Assembly (NCBI RefSeq): GCF_000812465.1
Contig: NZ_JWMA01000006.1
Coordinates: 124,001 to 188,000, forward strand
Source: Cupriavidus sp. IDO
GTDB lineage: Bacteria; Pseudomonadota; Gammaproteobacteria; Burkholderiales; Burkholderiaceae
Reading direction: 5' to 3'
Length of the DNA stretch: 64,000 nt
A program made the position numbers and the translations under genes. This document shows, piece after piece, positions 1 to 10,497 of this stretch. How positions within the stretch are numbered: the first letter of the stretch is position 1; every line of letters begins with the position of its first letter. The notes under the pieces are model-generated. The model was not told the DNA's origin. It ran no database searches and was given only the letters and a program-made list of their open reading frames with translations.

Positions 1-750
1 ATTCTTGCCCAGTTCGAAATGCGCTTCCGAAAAGTGCGCATGCCGTTCGTCGACACGCCGGAAAAGGCACATATTGCGGTCGGCAAGATCAATGAGGCTT
101 TTTATGCGGAAGGCGTGCAGCCCATCGTATTTACGACGCTGGTCAACCAGGAGTCGAACAAGGCACTGCGACGCGCCAAGGCAATGATCCTGGACATGTT
201 CCAGACCTTTATCGAGCCACTCGAGAAAGAACTGGGACTGAAGTCGACCCATGCGATCGGCCGCTTCCACCAGAATGCCGACACCGAGGCCTATAAGAAC
301 CGCATCGAGGCGATCAATTTCTCGCTGGCGCATGATGACGGCCAGTCTCATAAAAACCTGGCCGAGGCGGATGTGATACTGGTTGGCGTGTCGCGCAGCG
401 GCAAGACCCCGACCAGCCTGTACCTCGCGATGCAATACGGGCTGAAGGCGGCAAATTACCCGCTGATCCCCGATGATTTCGAGCGCGGACGCTTGCCCTC
501 TGCGCTGTATGACTACAAGAGCAAGATCTTCGGGCTATCGATCGACCCGCAGCGGCTGACGGAAATCCGCAACGAGCGGCGCCCAGGCAGCAAGTACGCG
601 GCGGTGGAGAACTGCCGCTACGAGGTCAACGAGGCCGAAGCCATGATGCGGCGTGAAGGGATCAAGTGGCTGTCGTCGACCCACAAGTCGATCGAAGAGA
701 TCGCGACGACGATCCTGCAGGAAATCAAGGTAGATCGCGACAACTACTAA
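1..750 (+). CDS. ppsR: Phosphoenolpyruvate synthase regulatory protein (PpsR), 5' end missing
   Basis: Bifunctional kinase/pyrophosphorylase of the DUF299 family. Known members switch PEP synthase off by ADP-dependent phosphorylation of a threonine and on again by phosphate-dependent dephosphorylation, so controlling gluconeogenic flux. The reading frame is open from base 1 (I-L-A-Q-F-E-M...), so the true start lies outside the window; about 249 residues remain of a usual length near 275. The nucleotide-binding motif GVSRSGKTPTSLYLA is encoded around bases 385-430, and the conserved STHKSIEEIA stretch lies near the C-terminus. In relatives this gene sits next to ppsA, which would be upstream of the window. 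It converges on the methyltransferase gene at 803-1588. Family assignment is secure. Confidence 0.95.
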   Translation: MLAQFEMRFRKVRMPFVDTPEKAHIAVGKINEAFYAEGVQPIVFTTLVNQESNKALRRAKAMILDMFQTFIEPLEKELGLKSTHAIGRFHQNADTEAYKNRIEAINFSLAHDDGQSHKNLAEADVILVGVSRSGKTPTSLYLAMQYGLKAANYPLIPDDFERGRLPSALYDYKSKIFGLSIDPQRLTEIRNERRPGSKYAAVENCRYEVNEAEAMMRREGIKWLSSTHKSIEEIATTILQEIKVDRDNY

Positions 751-758
751 GCTCTGCA

Positions 759-788
759 CCCGGGCTGCGGCAATTTCGCCGCCCCGGG
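759..788. terminator. Hairpin between convergent ppsR and RNA methyltransferase genes
   Basis: CCCGGG at 759-764 and GCGGC at 767-771 pair with GCCGC at 778-782 and CCCGGG at 783-788, around an AATTTC loop with a two-base bulge. It lies between two convergent stop codons, as a bidirectional terminator would. There is no T-run on either side, so termination by this element alone is uncertain. Confidence 0.5.
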
Positions 789-802
789 GTCTGGATCGGG
801 AT

Positions 803-1588
803 TCAGGCGCCGGGACGACGCTGGCGCACCGCCTCGAACAGGCAGATAGCCGTCGCCGCCGCCACATTCAGGGATTCCAGCCCGCCAGGCTGCGGAATGC
901 CCACGGTACGTGTGACGCGTTCCATCCAGGGCTCGCTCACGCCCGCCCCTTCATTCCCTACCACCCAGCCAACCGGCCCGCGCAGATCGGTATCGAAGAC
1001 CGCGGCGTCCGCATGGGACGAGGTGGCCAGCAAGGGCACCGCCAGGCGCGGTGCCAGCGAGTCGAGCGTGCAGTGCTCGACAATATTCAGATGGAAGTTC
1101 GCGCCCATGCCCGCGCGCAGGGTCTTGACCGACCACGCGAAGGCACAGCCGGTGGTCAGGAACGCATGCCGGATGCCGGCCGCAGCCGCGCTGCGCAGGA
1201 TCGAGCCGACATTGCCGGCGTCCTGCACGCCATCCAGGATCACGCAGTCCTCATCGATGCTAGCCGGCAGGTGGCCGGACGGCGTCTCGATGACCAGCAT
1301 CAGCTCGATCCCGTTGACGACCCCGCTGATCTGCGCAAACAGCGTGTCTGCCAGCACCACGAGCCGGTCCGCTTCGACCTGTCCCAGCAGCGGCGCCACC
1401 TCGATGTGATCGTAGTGACGTTCCGACACCACGCAACTGACGGGCTGGCCGAGCGCGGCCACGTAGGCCTGCGCCAGGTGAACGCCGTCCAGCAGCGACT
1501 GCCCTGCCTTGCGGCGCTGGTGCGTGGAGGTGGCAAGCGCCTTGAGGTGTTTGAACAGCGCGTTGTCGCGCGACGTTACATGCTTCAC
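803..1588 (-). CDS. TrmH/SpoU-family RNA 2'-O-methyltransferase
   Basis: 261-residue SPOUT methyltransferase, expected to methylate a ribose 2'-OH of rRNA or tRNA using S-adenosylmethionine. The N-terminal part (MKHVTSRDNALFKHLKAL) is the substrate-binding region typical of this family. The C-terminal trefoil knot shows the three SPOUT motifs: the asparagine-containing LDGVQDAGNVGSILR near residue 140, GNEGAGVS near 210, and IPQPGGLESLNVA near 230. The start codon is GTG at 1588; no in-frame ATG lies nearby. It is the last gene of the lpx block, 26 bases after rnhB. The exact RNA target cannot be read from sequence; RlmB-like, TsnR-like or TrmH-like roles are all possible. Confidence 0.88.
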   Translation of the reverse strand: MKHVTSRDNALFKHLKALATSTHQRRKAGQSLLDGVHLAQAYVAALGQPVSCVVSERHYDHIEVAPLLGQVEADRLVVLADTLFAQISGVVNGIELMLVIETPSGHLPASIDEDCVILDGVQDAGNVGSILRSAAAAGIRHAFLTTGCAFAWSVKTLRAGMGANFHLNIVEHCTLDSLAPRLAVPLLATSSHADAAVFDTDLRGPVGWVVGNEGAGVSEPWMERVTRTVGIPQPGGLESLNVAAATAICLFEAVRQRRPGA

Positions 1589-1614
1589 GGTGTCAATGTC
1601 ATGGCACCCGGCGA

Positions 1615-2268
1615 TCAGGACAGCATCGGCCCGCGGGCCAGTGCTTCGCGAACCGGGGCGAAGGAACGACGGTGGTGCGGCGTTGCGCCGAACTCCGCCA
1701 GCGCAGCCAGATGCTGCGGCGTGCCGTAGCCGGCGTGCGAATCAAATCCGTATTGCGGATAGCTCTCGTGCAGGACCAGCAGTTCGCGGTCGCGCGCTAC
1801 CTTGGCCAGGATCGAGGCGGCCGAAATCGCCTTGACCAGCGAATCGCCCTTGACGATGGCCTCCACGGGGAACGGCACCTGCGGGCAGCGATTGCCGTCC
1901 ACCTGCACCAGGTCAGGCGTCAGGCCGCTGGCCGCGAGCCCGTGCACGGCGCGCTGCATGGCGAGCATGCTTGCGTGCAGGATGTTCAGCGTGTCGATCT
2001 CTTCAACCGTGGCAAACGAGATGTGCCAGCCCAGCGCGCGTTCGCAGATCTTGTCGTAGAGCTCTTCACGCTTGCGCGCAGTCAGCACCTTGGAATCGTC
2101 CAGGCCGCGGATCGGCCGGGCCGGGTCGAGCACGACCGCGGCGGCATAGACCGGACCAGCCAGTGGCCCGCGGCCCGCTTCGTCCACCCCGCACAGGCGC
2201 TGCACGGCAGCCGTCGCGGGCGCGAGATCGAGCCCCATCTGCGGCGTATCGGCATTGCGGCGGGCCAT
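1615..2268 (-). CDS. rnhB: Ribonuclease HII
   Basis: 217-residue type 2 RNase H that removes ribonucleotides and RNA primers from RNA:DNA hybrids. The catalytic [11 protein letters not shown] motif begins near residue 29, with later acidic residues in LDDSKVL and in the VDGN segment expected to complete the metal site. The length fits the family. Its ATG overlaps the lpxB stop as TGATG, indicating translational coupling. The order lpxA-lpxB-rnhB is conserved across proteobacteria and supports the call. Confidence 0.96.
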   Translation of the reverse strand: MARRNADTPQMGLDLAPATAAVQRLCGVDEAGRGPLAGPVYAAAVVLDPARPIRGLDDSKVLTARKREELYDKICERALGWHISFATVEEIDTLNILHASMLAMQRAVHGLAASGLTPDLVQVDGNRCPQVPFPVEAIVKGDSLVKAISAASILAKVARDRELLVLHESYPQYGFDSHAGYGTPQHLAALAEFGATPHHRRSFAPVREALARGPMLS

Positions 2269-3476
2269 CAGACCACTCCCCGGCTATGCATCAGGTCGAC
2301 CACCACATCGGCGGCCAGCTGGGCGGTGTTGCACTTGAGGGTCTCGTGCATCCTGGTGAAATGCTCGTACAGGAAGGCGGTGTTGCCCTCATCATTGAGC
2401 TGCAGCAGCGTTTCGCGTGCCAGTGCCTCGGGCGTGGCATCGTCCTGCAGCAGCTCGGGCACGACAAAGCGCCCTGAAAGGATATTAGGCAATCCCACAT
2501 AGGGCAGATAGCCCTGGCGCTTCATGATCTGCGCGGTCAGCCAGGGCACCTTGTACGAGATCACCATCGGCTTCTTGTACAGCGCGGCCTCAAGCGTGGC
2601 CGTGCCGCTGGCCAGCAGCACGACGTCGGCCGCCTCCATTGCCAGATGCGACTTGCCATCGACAATGGTCAGGCGAATCTCCGGGTACTGCTTGTGCAAC
2701 TCTTCGACGATCGCCCGCAACGGGGCACTCGCTGCCGGCAGCACGAATGCCAGGTTGGCATCCATGCGCTGCATCCTTGCCATGGCGGCGAAGAACGTCG
2801 CACCAAGATTGCGCACCTCCGACTGCCGGCTGCCGGGAAGCACCGCAACCACCCGGTGTCCTGGCGGCAGGCCCAGGGCCGCGCGGGCCCCGGCGACGTC
2901 GGGCACCATCGGGATCACATCGGCCAGCGGATGACCGACATAGGTTGCGGGAATGCCGGCCCTGGCATAGATCTCCGGCTCGAACGGAAACAGGCAGAGG
3001 ATATGGTCGACCGCGCGCGCAATGGTGCGGATACGTCCGCCACGCCACGCCCAGATCGACGGGCTGACAAAGTGGACCACGGGGATGCCGGCACGGCGCA
3101 GCGGCACTTCGAGCCCGAAATTGAAATCCGGCGCATCGACGCCGATAAAGCAAAGCGGCGGCTTTGCCAGCAGCTGCTCCCGAATGGCGCGGCGGGTAGC
3201 CAGGATCTCGCGCAGCGAGCCGAGCACCTCGACATAGCCATTGACCGAAAGCGTCTCCATCGGCCAGTTCGAGACGAACCCCTCGGCCATCATGCGCTTG
3301 CCGCCAATGCCCGAGTACTCCGTGGTATCACCAAGGCGGGCCTTGAGCCCCCCCATCATCAGCGAGGCCAGCAGGTCGCCTGAAGCCTCGCCCGCCACCA
3401 TGGCAATGGTGCCGCGCTTGCTGCCGTGGGTTCCGGTGCTCGCGGGCATCTCGCCCAGAATCGCGGCGTCGATCAT
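2268..3476 (-). CDS. lpxB: Lipid-A-disaccharide synthase
   Basis: GT19 glycosyltransferase that joins UDP-2,3-diacylglucosamine and lipid X into the lipid A disaccharide at the inner face of the inner membrane. I place the start at the ATG at 3476 ([10 protein letters not shown]), 13 bases after the lpxA stop, giving 402 residues. The open frame extends further upstream, but only over lpxA. The N-terminal [15 protein letters not shown] motif is diagnostic, followed by the GIGG and FVSPSIWAW segments and the C-terminal nucleotide-binding [10 protein letters not shown] motif. It has a short extra N-terminus of about 20 residues before the conserved core, so a slightly later start is possible. 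Confidence 0.96.
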   Translation of the reverse strand: MIDAAILGEMPASTGTHGSKRGTIAMVAGEASGDLLASLMMGGLKARLGDTTEYSGIGGKRMMAEGFVSNWPMETLSVNGYVEVLGSLREILATRRAIREQLLAKPPLCFIGVDAPDFNFGLEVPLRRAGIPVVHFVSPSIWAWRGGRIRTIARAVDHILCLFPFEPEIYARAGIPATYVGHPLADVIPMVPDVAGARAALGLPPGHRVVAVLPGSRQSEVRNLGATFFAAMARMQRMDANLAFVLPAASAPLRAIVEELHKQYPEIRLTIVDGKSHLAMEAADVVLLASGTATLEAALYKKPMVISYKVPWLTAQIMKRQGYLPYVGLPNILSGRFVVPELLQDDATPEALARETLLQLNDEGNTAFLYEHFTRMHETLKCNTAQLAADVVVDLMHSRGVV

Positions 3477-3489
3477 GTCCGGCCCGGTC

Positions 3490-4293
3490 TCAGCGCACGA
3501 TGCCGCGCTGCGTCGCGGCGAGGAAATCGAGGAATGCGCGCAGCGGCGTGGCAGTGCCGGCATCGGCCTGCGCCAGCGTGGCGGCTATCTCGTTGCGAGC
3601 AACGTCGAAGCTGAGATCGGACTTGTACAGCAGCTTGTAAGCCTGGCGCAGCGCGGCGATCTGGCCGGCATCGAAACCGCGCCGGCGCAGCCCTTCCACG
3701 TTGATGCCGTGAGGGGTGGCCTTGTTGCCGTTCTTGTCGCTGGCTGCGATCACGAACGGGGGCACGTCCTGCACCAGTGCCGATGCGCCGCCCAGCATGG
3801 CATGCGCACCGATGCGCACGAACTGGTGCACGCCGCTCATGCCGCCGAGGATGGCCCAGTCGCCAACCTCCACGTGCCCGGCAATCTGCGCGTTGCTCGA
3901 GAACACCGTGTTGTTGCCCACGCTGCAATCGTGCGCGATGTGCACATAGGCCATGATCCAATTGTCGTTGCCGATGTTGGTCAGGCCGCGATCCTGCACC
4001 GTGCCGGTGTGGATGGTGGTGAATTCGCGAATGGTATTGCGGTCGCCGATCTCGAGCCGGGTCGGCTCGTCGCGGTACTTCATGTCTTGCGGCATGCCGC
4101 CAACCGAGGCATAGGGACCGATCCGGTTGTCCGCACCGATGGTGGTGTGGCCCTCGACGGTGGTATGCGAGCCGATCCGGGTGCCGCTGCCGATCCGCAC
4201 ATTGGGGCCGACGATGGAGAACGGGCCGACGGTAACGTTGGCGCCAAGTTCTGCCTTCGGGTCGACCAGTGCGGTGGGATGGATTTGCGTCAT
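3490..4293 (-). CDS. lpxA: Acyl-ACP:UDP-N-acetylglucosamine O-acyltransferase
   Basis: Catalyses the first step of lipid A synthesis, transferring a 3-hydroxyacyl chain from ACP to the 3-OH of UDP-GlcNAc. The 267-residue protein shows the left-handed beta-helix hexapeptide pattern over roughly residues 1-190, then an alpha-helical C-terminal domain. The catalytic histidine is H121 in VHIAHDC, aligned with H125 of E. coli, and the [13 protein letters not shown] turn is present. A gap of 124 bases separates it from fabZ; no separate promoter is obvious there. Confidence 0.97.
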   Translation of the reverse strand: MTQIHPTALVDPKAELGANVTVGPFSIVGPNVRIGSGTRIGSHTTVEGHTTIGADNRIGPYASVGGMPQDMKYRDEPTRLEIGDRNTIREFTTIHTGTVQDRGLTNIGNDNWIMAYVHIAHDCSVGNNTVFSSNAQIAGHVEVGDWAILGGMSGVHQFVRIGAHAMLGGASALVQDVPPFVIAASDKNGNKATPHGINVEGLRRRGFDAGQIAALRQAYKLLYKSDLSFDVARNEIAATLAQADAGTATPLRAFLDFLAATQRGIVR

Positions 4294-4417
4294 ACGTCCT
4301 GTCCTATGGTCTGAATTTGCAACAATGGACCGCTGGGTCCAGACTCGTTCTCAGGACGCGGCGCGCAGCGGCCGGCGGTTTCGCCAGACGTTCGCGCCGT
4401 CGCCCCGAAAGCGGGTT

Positions 4418-4867
4418 TTACTCGGCCTGCTTGACGGTGCACATCAGTTCGGCTTCGCAGGCAACCTTCTCGTCCACCGTGGCGAATGCCTTGAACTTCC
4501 AGATGCCGCGGATGTAGCGTTCCACCGTCACGTTCATGTGCAACTGGTCGCCCGGAAGCACCACCTGCTTGAAGCGCGCCCCGTCGATGCCGACAAAGTA
4601 GTACAGCGCGCCTTCCTTGCGCTCCATCTCCGCGCCAAACGTCAGCAGTCCTGCGGACTGCGCCAGCGCCTCGAGGATCATCACACCCGGCATCACCGGC
4701 TGCTCGGGGAAGTGGCCCATGAAATAGGGCTCGTTGATGGTCACGTTCTTCAGCGTCTTGATGCGCTTGCCCGGATCGAATTCGAGCACGCGGTCCACCA
4801 TCAGGAACGGGTAGCGATGCGGCAGCAGCTTGAGGATCTGGCGGATATCGATGTCGGCTGCGGTCAT
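4418..4867 (-). CDS. fabZ: 3-hydroxyacyl-[ACP] dehydratase
   Basis: Dehydrates beta-hydroxyacyl-ACP in type II fatty acid synthesis and competes with LpxA/LpxD for 3-hydroxyacyl-ACP. The ATG at 4867 overlaps the lpxD stop as ATGA and gives 149 residues, the usual size. The open frame continues upstream only as a shadow of lpxD. The hot-dog fold signature [13 protein letters not shown] and the active-site [20 protein letters not shown] segment are intact, with catalytic H52 and E66. Position between lpxD and lpxA is the conserved proteobacterial arrangement. Confidence 0.97.
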   Translation of the reverse strand: MTAADIDIRQILKLLPHRYPFLMVDRVLEFDPGKRIKTLKNVTINEPYFMGHFPEQPVMPGVMILEALAQSAGLLTFGAEMERKEGALYYFVGIDGARFKQVVLPGDQLHMNVTVERYIRGIWKFKAFATVDEKVACEAELMCTVKQAE

Positions 4868-5970
4868 GATGATTTCTCTTCGTCTTGTGAGGTATGGTTC
4901 CCGGCGGGCTGTCCGCGCAGGCGGCGTTCCAGCTGCACCACGCGTTCGCGCAGCCTGGTCAGGCCCCGAACGATGGCGGCATTGCGTTCCCAGTCGCCAT
5001 GCGGCAGGAACGGAAACACGCTGGTGAAGTGCCCCCCGGGCTTGGTAATGGATTTGGTAATCGAGGTGCCCCCCGATACCGTGGTGCGGTCGGCGATTGT
5101 CAGGTGTCCGGCAAAATTCGCCGCCCCGCCGATCACGCAAAAACGTCCGATCCTGGTGCTGCCCGACACAGCCGCGCAGCCAGCGATCACGGTATGGGCC
5201 CCGACGCGCACGTTGTGTGCGATCTGGACCTGGTTGTCGATCTTGCAGCCATCCTCGATCACCGTGTCGGCCATGGCGCCGCGGTCGATCGCCGTGTTGG
5301 CGCCGACCTCCACGTCATTGCCCAGCACGGCGCGGCCGGTTTGCGGAATCTTGACGTATTCGACCCCGGCCGGCCCGATATCTGGCGCAAAGCCGAAACC
5401 GTCCGCGCCGATCACGACGCCGCTGTGCAGGATCGCACGCGCGCCGACTACGCACTGGTGATAGATGGATACATTGGCGTAGATCAGCGAATCGTCGCCG
5501 ATCTCCGCCTTGGCCCCGACATAGCCGTTGGCCAGGATGCGCACGCGCTCGCCCAGGCGCGCGCCGCGCTCGATCACCACGTTCGGGCCGATATAGCACG
5601 ATGCCGGCACCACGGCGTCCGGCGAGACACTGGCACGCGGATCGATGCCGCTGCGCGCGTCGCTGTTGGCAGCGCGATCAAAGCGCTGCGCGACGCGGGC
5701 GAAGCAGACATAGGGATTGCGCGCCACCAGCCAGTTGCGGCCGTCGGCCTGGCCTTCCGCGCGGATGCGCGCCAGGTCCTGCGCCGAAACGATCACCGCG
5801 CCAGCTCGGGAAGCCAGCGCCTGTGACAGGTAAAGCGGATTGGAAAGGAACGAGAGCTCGCCGGCCTCGGCCTGATCCAGAGGCGCCAGACCGACGATCG
5901 CCAGGTCGGGGTCACCCACAACCTGCGCGCCGTTCTCGGTGGCGAGCTGACCCAGTGTGGGTGTCTGCAT
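4864..5970 (-). CDS. lpxD: UDP-3-O-(3-hydroxyacyl)glucosamine N-acyltransferase
   Basis: Third acyl-transfer step of lipid A synthesis, adding a 3-hydroxyacyl chain to the 2-amino group of UDP-3-O-acylglucosamine. The 368-residue protein has an N-terminal uridine-binding domain (residues about 1-100), a hexapeptide-repeat beta-helix, and a C-terminal helical tail that ends in charged residues. The catalytic histidine lies in [12 protein letters not shown]. The start ATG at 5970 follows a GGAAG ribosome binding site. It overlaps fabZ by four bases and follows skp after 33 bases. Confidence 0.97.
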   Translation of the reverse strand: MQTPTLGQLATENGAQVVGDPDLAIVGLAPLDQAEAGELSFLSNPLYLSQALASRAGAVIVSAQDLARIRAEGQADGRNWLVARNPYVCFARVAQRFDRAANSDARSGIDPRASVSPDAVVPASCYIGPNVVIERGARLGERVRILANGYVGAKAEIGDDSLIYANVSIYHQCVVGARAILHSGVVIGADGFGFAPDIGPAGVEYVKIPQTGRAVLGNDVEVGANTAIDRGAMADTVIEDGCKIDNQVQIAHNVRVGAHTVIAGCAAVSGSTRIGRFCVIGGAANFAGHLTIADRTTVSGGTSITKSITKPGGHFTSVFPFLPHGDWERNAAIVRGLTRLRERVVQLERRLRGQPAGNHTSQDEEKSS

Positions 5971-6003
5971 GGCGGTACTTCCTTGAAAAAAAACGTCCGC
6001 GGC

Positions 6004-6531
6004 TTACTTGCCGCCGGCGTTCAGCGCCTTCATCACGTCATCGGTGATGTCGATGCGGGGATTCACATACACCGCTTCCTGCACGATCAGGTCGTACTTG
6101 CGCTGCTCGGCCAGCTGGCGGATCACGCGGTTGGCGCGCTCCAGCACCTGGGCCAGCTCTTCGTTGCGGCGCTGGTTCAGGTCTTCGCGGAACTCGCGCT
6201 GCTTGCGCTGGAATTCACGGTCGAGATCGGCCACTTCACGCTGGCGGCGCTGGCGGTCCGAATCGGCCAGGACGGCGGTGTCCTTGTCGAGCTTGTCGGC
6301 CATGCCCTTGATCTTCTGGGCCATGTCCTGCAGTTCGCGGTCACGCTTGGAGAACTCCTGCTCCAGCTTCACCTGGGCCTGCTTGGCAGGCTGGGAATCG
6401 CGCAGGATGCGCTCGGAGTTGACGGCGGCAATGCGCGCTTCCTGCGCCATCGCCGGCGCCGCCGCGCACAGTGCTGCGGCGGCAAGCGCCGCGGCGCTCA
6501 GGGATTTGACCAATTTGTATTTTGTCGTCAT
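6004..6531 (-). CDS. skp: OmpH/Skp-family periplasmic chaperone
   Basis: 175-residue periplasmic chaperone that holds unfolded outer-membrane proteins on their way to the BAM complex. A Sec signal peptide spans about residues 1-30 (basic start, Ala/Leu core) with likely cleavage after AMA. The mature part is charged and strongly predicted helical (about residues 60-140, with repeated QKIKGMADKL- and REVADLDREFQRK-like heptads), matching the tentacle arms of Skp. It lies 21 bases after bamA, so chaperone and assembly machine are co-expressed. Confidence 0.94.
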   Translation of the reverse strand: MTTKYKLVKSLSAAALAAAALCAAAPAMAQEARIAAVNSERILRDSQPAKQAQVKLEQEFSKRDRELQDMAQKIKGMADKLDKDTAVLADSDRQRRQREVADLDREFQRKQREFREDLNQRRNEELAQVLERANRVIRQLAEQRKYDLIVQEAVYVNPRIDITDDVMKALNAGGK

Positions 6532-6552
6532 GAAACAGATCCTTTATCAGAA

Positions 6553-8862
6553 TCAGAACGCAGTGCCGATCTGGAACTGGAAGCGCTGAACCTTGTCGGT
6601 GGCATCCTTCTTCAGCGGGAAGCCCATGCTGATCTTCAGCGGACCGATGGGCGACAGCCAGGACATACCGAAGCCCGTCGAATACTTCAGGTCGCTGAAC
6701 AACAGCGGTGCGCCTTCCTGGTACACGTTACCGAAGTCAAAGAACGTGAACAGGCGCAGCGTACGGTCGACCCCCGAACCAGGCAGCGGGAAGATGAATT
6801 CGACGTTGCCGATCATCTTCGAGGCGCCGCCCACCGGGTTGCCGTTCTGGTCCTTCGGACCCAGCGTGCTGGTCTGGTAGCCGCGCACCGAGCCGATACC
6901 ACCGGCGTAGAAGTACTTGAACACCGGGAACGGCGTATTGCCGTAGCCGTGGCCATAGGCGACTTCGCCGTTCAACGCCAGCGTGAACGCCTTCGAGATC
7001 GGATAGAAGTACTGCTGCTGGAAGCTGGCGCGGTAGTACTGCGTATCGCCGCCCGGCAGGCCGACTTCCAGGTTGGCCTGGGTGTACGGGCCCTTGGTCG
7101 GGACCAGCGCGCTGTCGCGGCGGTCACGTGCCCAGCCGATCGTGAACGGGATGTTGTTGATCGGGTCGCCGCTGGCCTTGCCGATATCCTTCAGCCACTG
7201 CGTGTACTGGTTCGGCGTGTTCACCGAGGTGTAGACCTGCGTGCGCTCGTAGCCAATGCCGAAGAACACCGTATCGACTTCCGAGAACGGCACGCCGAAC
7301 TTGAAGCCGCCGCCCATCGACACGATCTTGTAGTCCTGGTCGCCGGTGTAATACAGCGGACGCGACGTACGGTAGTAGATATCGGTCGACCGGCTGATGC
7401 CGTCCACCGTGAAGTACGGGTCGTACTGCGTCAGCGAGATGGTGCGGAACGACTTGGCCGTGTTCACGTCCAGGCCAAGGCTCGTGCCCGAGCCGAATAC
7501 GTTGTCCTGGCGCAGGCCTGCCTGCAGCACCAGCTTGTCGGTGGACGAGAAGCCCACACCCAGGCTGATCTGGCCGGTCGGCTTTTCGGTCACGTTGACG
7601 TTCACATCGACCTGGTCGGGCGCGCCGGGCACGTCCTCGGTGGTGATGTTGGTGTCGGTAAAGTAGCCGGTACGGTTGATACGCGCCTGCGACTGTGTAA
7701 GCTTCTCGCTGTCGAACCAGGAGCTTTCCATCTGCCGCATTTCACGGCGCACCACTTCGTCGCGGGTCTTGCTGTTGCCGATCACGTTGACGCGGCGCAC
7801 ATAGACGCGACGACCCGGGTCGACCATCAGCGTCAGCGCGACTTCACGCTTCTCCTGGTCGATCTGCGGCTGCGGGTTGATCGTGGTGAATGCGTAGCCG
7901 TAGGTACCCAGCAGGTCGGTGATGGACTTGGTGCTCTGCGTAAGCTTTTCGGACGAGAAGATATCGCCCTTCTTCAGCTGCAGCAGCTTCTCCATCTCCT
8001 CCTGCTTGCCGAGCAGCTCCCCTGCCAGGCGGATATCCGACACCTTGTACTGGTCGCCTTCCTTGATGTTCAGCGTCAGGTAGATGTCCTTCTTGTCCGG
8101 CGTGATCGACACCTGGGTCGATTCGATCGCGAACTCGAGGTAACCGCGGTTCAGGTAGTACGAGCGCAGCGCTTCCAGGTCAGCCGTGAGCTTTTGCTTG
8201 GAATACAGGTCGTTCTTGGTGTACCAGGACAGCCAGTTCGGCGTGGAAAGCTGCATCTCGTCGCGCAGCGTGCCTTCCTTGAAGGCCTTGTTGCCGACGA
8301 TATTGATCTGGCGGATCTTGGCGACCGGGCCTTCGTCCACGTTGAATACCACCGACACGCGATTGCGGTCGACCGGCGTCACGGTAGTCTGTACGTCAGC
8401 CGCGTAGTAGCCGCGCGCCACGTACTGGCGCTTGAGCTCCTGCTCGGCCTTGTCGATCAGTGCCTTGTCGTAGTAGCGGGCTTCGGCAACGCCGACAGCG
8501 CGCAGCGAACGGCGCAGCGTGTCCTTGTCGAATTCCTTGATGCCGACAAACTCGAGCTGCGAGATCGCCGGCCGCTCCTCCACCTGCACGACCAGCACGC
8601 CGTCCTCGGCACGGATCTGCACGTCCTTGAAGAAGCCGGTGTTGTACAGCGCGCGAATGGCGTCGGCGCCCTTGTCGTCGGTGAACGTTTCGCCGACGCG
8701 GACCGGGAGATAGCCAAACACGGTGCCCGGTTCCACGCGTTGCAGGCCCTCAACGCGGATGTCCTTGACAACGAACGGATCGGCGGCCCAGCTCGCCGGG
8801 CTCCAGGCGGAAATAACGGCACTCGCCAGCAACCCTAGCGAAATGCGCTTATGTCTGATCAA
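6553..8862 (-). CDS. bamA: Outer membrane protein assembly factor BamA
   Basis: Core of the BAM complex, inserting beta-barrel proteins into the outer membrane. I choose a TTG start at 8862 (read as [10 protein letters not shown]...), because it gives a normal signal peptide ending near SWA-ADPF and has GAGGGG seven bases upstream. An in-frame ATG at 8886 would add eight charged residues to the signal peptide, and frames further upstream are implausible. The protein has five POTRA domains (about residues 30-430) and a 16-strand barrel. The VRGY-type loop motif appears as [13 protein letters not shown], and the C-terminal phenylalanine of outer-membrane barrels is present (IGTAF). Length is 769 residues, normal for the group. 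Confidence 0.96.
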   Translation of the reverse strand: MIRHKRISLGLLASAVISAWSPASWAADPFVVKDIRVEGLQRVEPGTVFGYLPVRVGETFTDDKGADAIRALYNTGFFKDVQIRAEDGVLVVQVEERPAISQLEFVGIKEFDKDTLRRSLRAVGVAEARYYDKALIDKAEQELKRQYVARGYYAADVQTTVTPVDRNRVSVVFNVDEGPVAKIRQINIVGNKAFKEGTLRDEMQLSTPNWLSWYTKNDLYSKQKLTADLEALRSYYLNRGYLEFAIESTQVSITPDKKDIYLTLNIKEGDQYKVSDIRLAGELLGKQEEMEKLLQLKKGDIFSSEKLTQSTKSITDLLGTYGYAFTTINPQPQIDQEKREVALTLMVDPGRRVYVRRVNVIGNSKTRDEVVRREMRQMESSWFDSEKLTQSQARINRTGYFTDTNITTEDVPGAPDQVDVNVNVTEKPTGQISLGVGFSSTDKLVLQAGLRQDNVFGSGTSLGLDVNTAKSFRTISLTQYDPYFTVDGISRSTDIYYRTSRPLYYTGDQDYKIVSMGGGFKFGVPFSEVDTVFFGIGYERTQVYTSVNTPNQYTQWLKDIGKASGDPINNIPFTIGWARDRRDSALVPTKGPYTQANLEVGLPGGDTQYYRASFQQQYFYPISKAFTLALNGEVAYGHGYGNTPFPVFKYFYAGGIGSVRGYQTSTLGPKDQNGNPVGGASKMIGNVEFIFPLPGSGVDRTLRLFTFFDFGNVYQEGAPLLFSDLKYSTGFGMSWLSPIGPLKISMGFPLKKDATDKVQRFQFQIGTAF

Positions 8863-8984
8863 TCTTGATCCCCTCTTTGATTCCATCCAGGATTGCGCTC
8901 CGATGCTTCGTCGGGCTGCGCCTGACAATAGCGTCCCGGGCGACGGTGTCGATGACACGACCGCCCCTGCGCCGACATGTGTTT

Positions 8985-10379
8985 CTAGCCGTGTGCCAGA
9001 AACATTCGGCTGACGTCATTGAACAAAGCGAGCGAAGTCAGGAGCAAGATGCAGGCGATGCCAACCTTCTGCAGCATTGCCTGCCAGTGGTCTGGGACGG
9101 GCCTGCCAGTCAAAAATTCCACGCAATAATACAGCAAATGCCCCCCATCCAGAACCGGAATAGGTAACAAATTCAGCACGCCAAGGCTCACGCTGACCAG
9201 CGCCAGGAAGCTGATAAAGGCCTGCCAGCCGAGGTTTGCGGCGCGCCCGGCGTAATCGGCCACGGTCAGCGGCCCGCTCAGGTTCTGCAGCGATGCCTGC
9301 CCGACCAGCATCTTGCCAAGCAGCTTCAGCGACAACGCACTGGTATTCCAGACCTGCCCGACCGCCCGGCTGAACGCCTCGGCCGGCCGGTAGCGCACCG
9401 TTTCCATCTGCACCGCCTGGCTGAGCGCCGCGCCCAGCTTGCCGGTCGGTCCCGCGGCGCTGCCGGCGCCGTCCTTCGCGGCGGGATTCGTGTCCAGCGT
9501 CACCGGAATCTCCAGGCGCTGGCCACCGCGCTCGATCCCGAGCGTGACCTGCTGGCCGGGCTGGCTGCGCACGGCCTTGATCAGCTCGCTGGCCTGCGTC
9601 AGCGGCTTGCCCTGCCAGGCCACCACGCGGTCACCCGGCTTCAGGCCGCCGCGTTCAGCGGCGGAATCCGGCATGACCTCGGTGATCGTCACCGGCCCGC
9701 CCTTGAGGAACAGGCCGAGCGTGGCAAGCGGGTCTTGCTCGGGATTCCCGCCGGTATTCGGCAGGCGCGACAGGGTAACGTCGCGCTCGGCGCCGTCCGC
9801 GCCGCGCACGCGCAGCACAGCGCGCGCATCGCCGAAACCTTCTGAAAATACGGCCATCCGCAAGTCGTTCCAGGAGCGGACCGGCTCGGTGCGGTCATTG
9901 GCACTGAGCGACAGCACACGGTCACCTTCGCGGAGGCCCGCCTGCGCAGCCACCGTGCCGGCCGCCGGCGCGGCCACTACCGGCGCGGGCTCGCGCATGC
10001 CGCCGGAGAACAACCCGAAATACAGGACAATGGCCAGCGCGAAATTCGCCAGCGGACCTGCCGCGACAATGATGAAGCGCTTGCCGACCGGCTGGCGGTT
10101 GAACGCGCGCGGCAGTTCGGCGGGATCGATCGGCGCTTCGCGCTGGGGATCGACTTCCCGTTCATCCAGCATCTTGACGTAGCCGCCGAGCGGAATCGCC
10201 GCGACGGTCCACTCCGTGCGGTCCCTGCCCCTGGAAATCCAGCGCAGCAGCGGACGGCCGAAGCCGATCGAGAAGCGCAGCACCTTCACCCCGCAAGCGC
10301 GCGCGGCAAGGTAGTGCCCCATCTCGTGCACGAAGATGAGGACGCAGAGGGCGACGACAAAAGCGAGAACGGTTTGCAT
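8985..10379 (-). CDS. rseP: Site-2 zinc metalloprotease RseP
   Basis: Intramembrane protease that cuts anti-sigma factors such as RseA to release the envelope-stress sigma factor, and removes signal-peptide remnants. The 464-residue protein carries HEMGH at residues 18-22 in the first transmembrane segment and the third zinc-ligand motif [14 protein letters not shown] near the C-terminus. PDZ-type sequence lies between ([28 protein letters not shown]). Placement directly upstream of bamA couples envelope-stress signalling with outer-membrane assembly, as in other proteobacteria. Confidence 0.96.
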   Translation of the reverse strand: MQTVLAFVVALCVLIFVHEMGHYLAARACGVKVLRFSIGFGRPLLRWISRGRDRTEWTVAAIPLGGYVKMLDEREVDPQREAPIDPAELPRAFNRQPVGKRFIIVAAGPLANFALAIVLYFGLFSGGMREPAPVVAAPAAGTVAAQAGLREGDRVLSLSANDRTEPVRSWNDLRMAVFSEGFGDARAVLRVRGADGAERDVTLSRLPNTGGNPEQDPLATLGLFLKGGPVTITEVMPDSAAERGGLKPGDRVVAWQGKPLTQASELIKAVRSQPGQQVTLGIERGGQRLEIPVTLDTNPAAKDGAGSAAGPTGKLGAALSQAVQMETVRYRPAEAFSRAVGQVWNTSALSLKLLGKMLVGQASLQNLSGPLTVADYAGRAANLGWQAFISFLALVSVSLGVLNLLPIPVLDGGHLLYYCVEFLTGRPVPDHWQAMLQKVGIACILLLTSLALFNDVSRMFLAHG

Positions 10380-10497
10380 GGCAGCGTTGGGTCGTCAGAA
10401 ACGATAGCGGGGCTGGCAGCGGCCCGGAGACACAGCCGGGCGCAGCCGCAGCGCCATTGTCGCAGATGCCGCGAGCCGCCCCGTCACAGACGCCAGT

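Noticed and set aside
6004-8838. A 951-residue open frame on the plus strand across skp and bamA
   Set aside because: It is an antisense shadow of two clearly conserved genes, arising from high GC and few stops; its protein has no recognisable domain and biased His/Leu/Val/Arg content.
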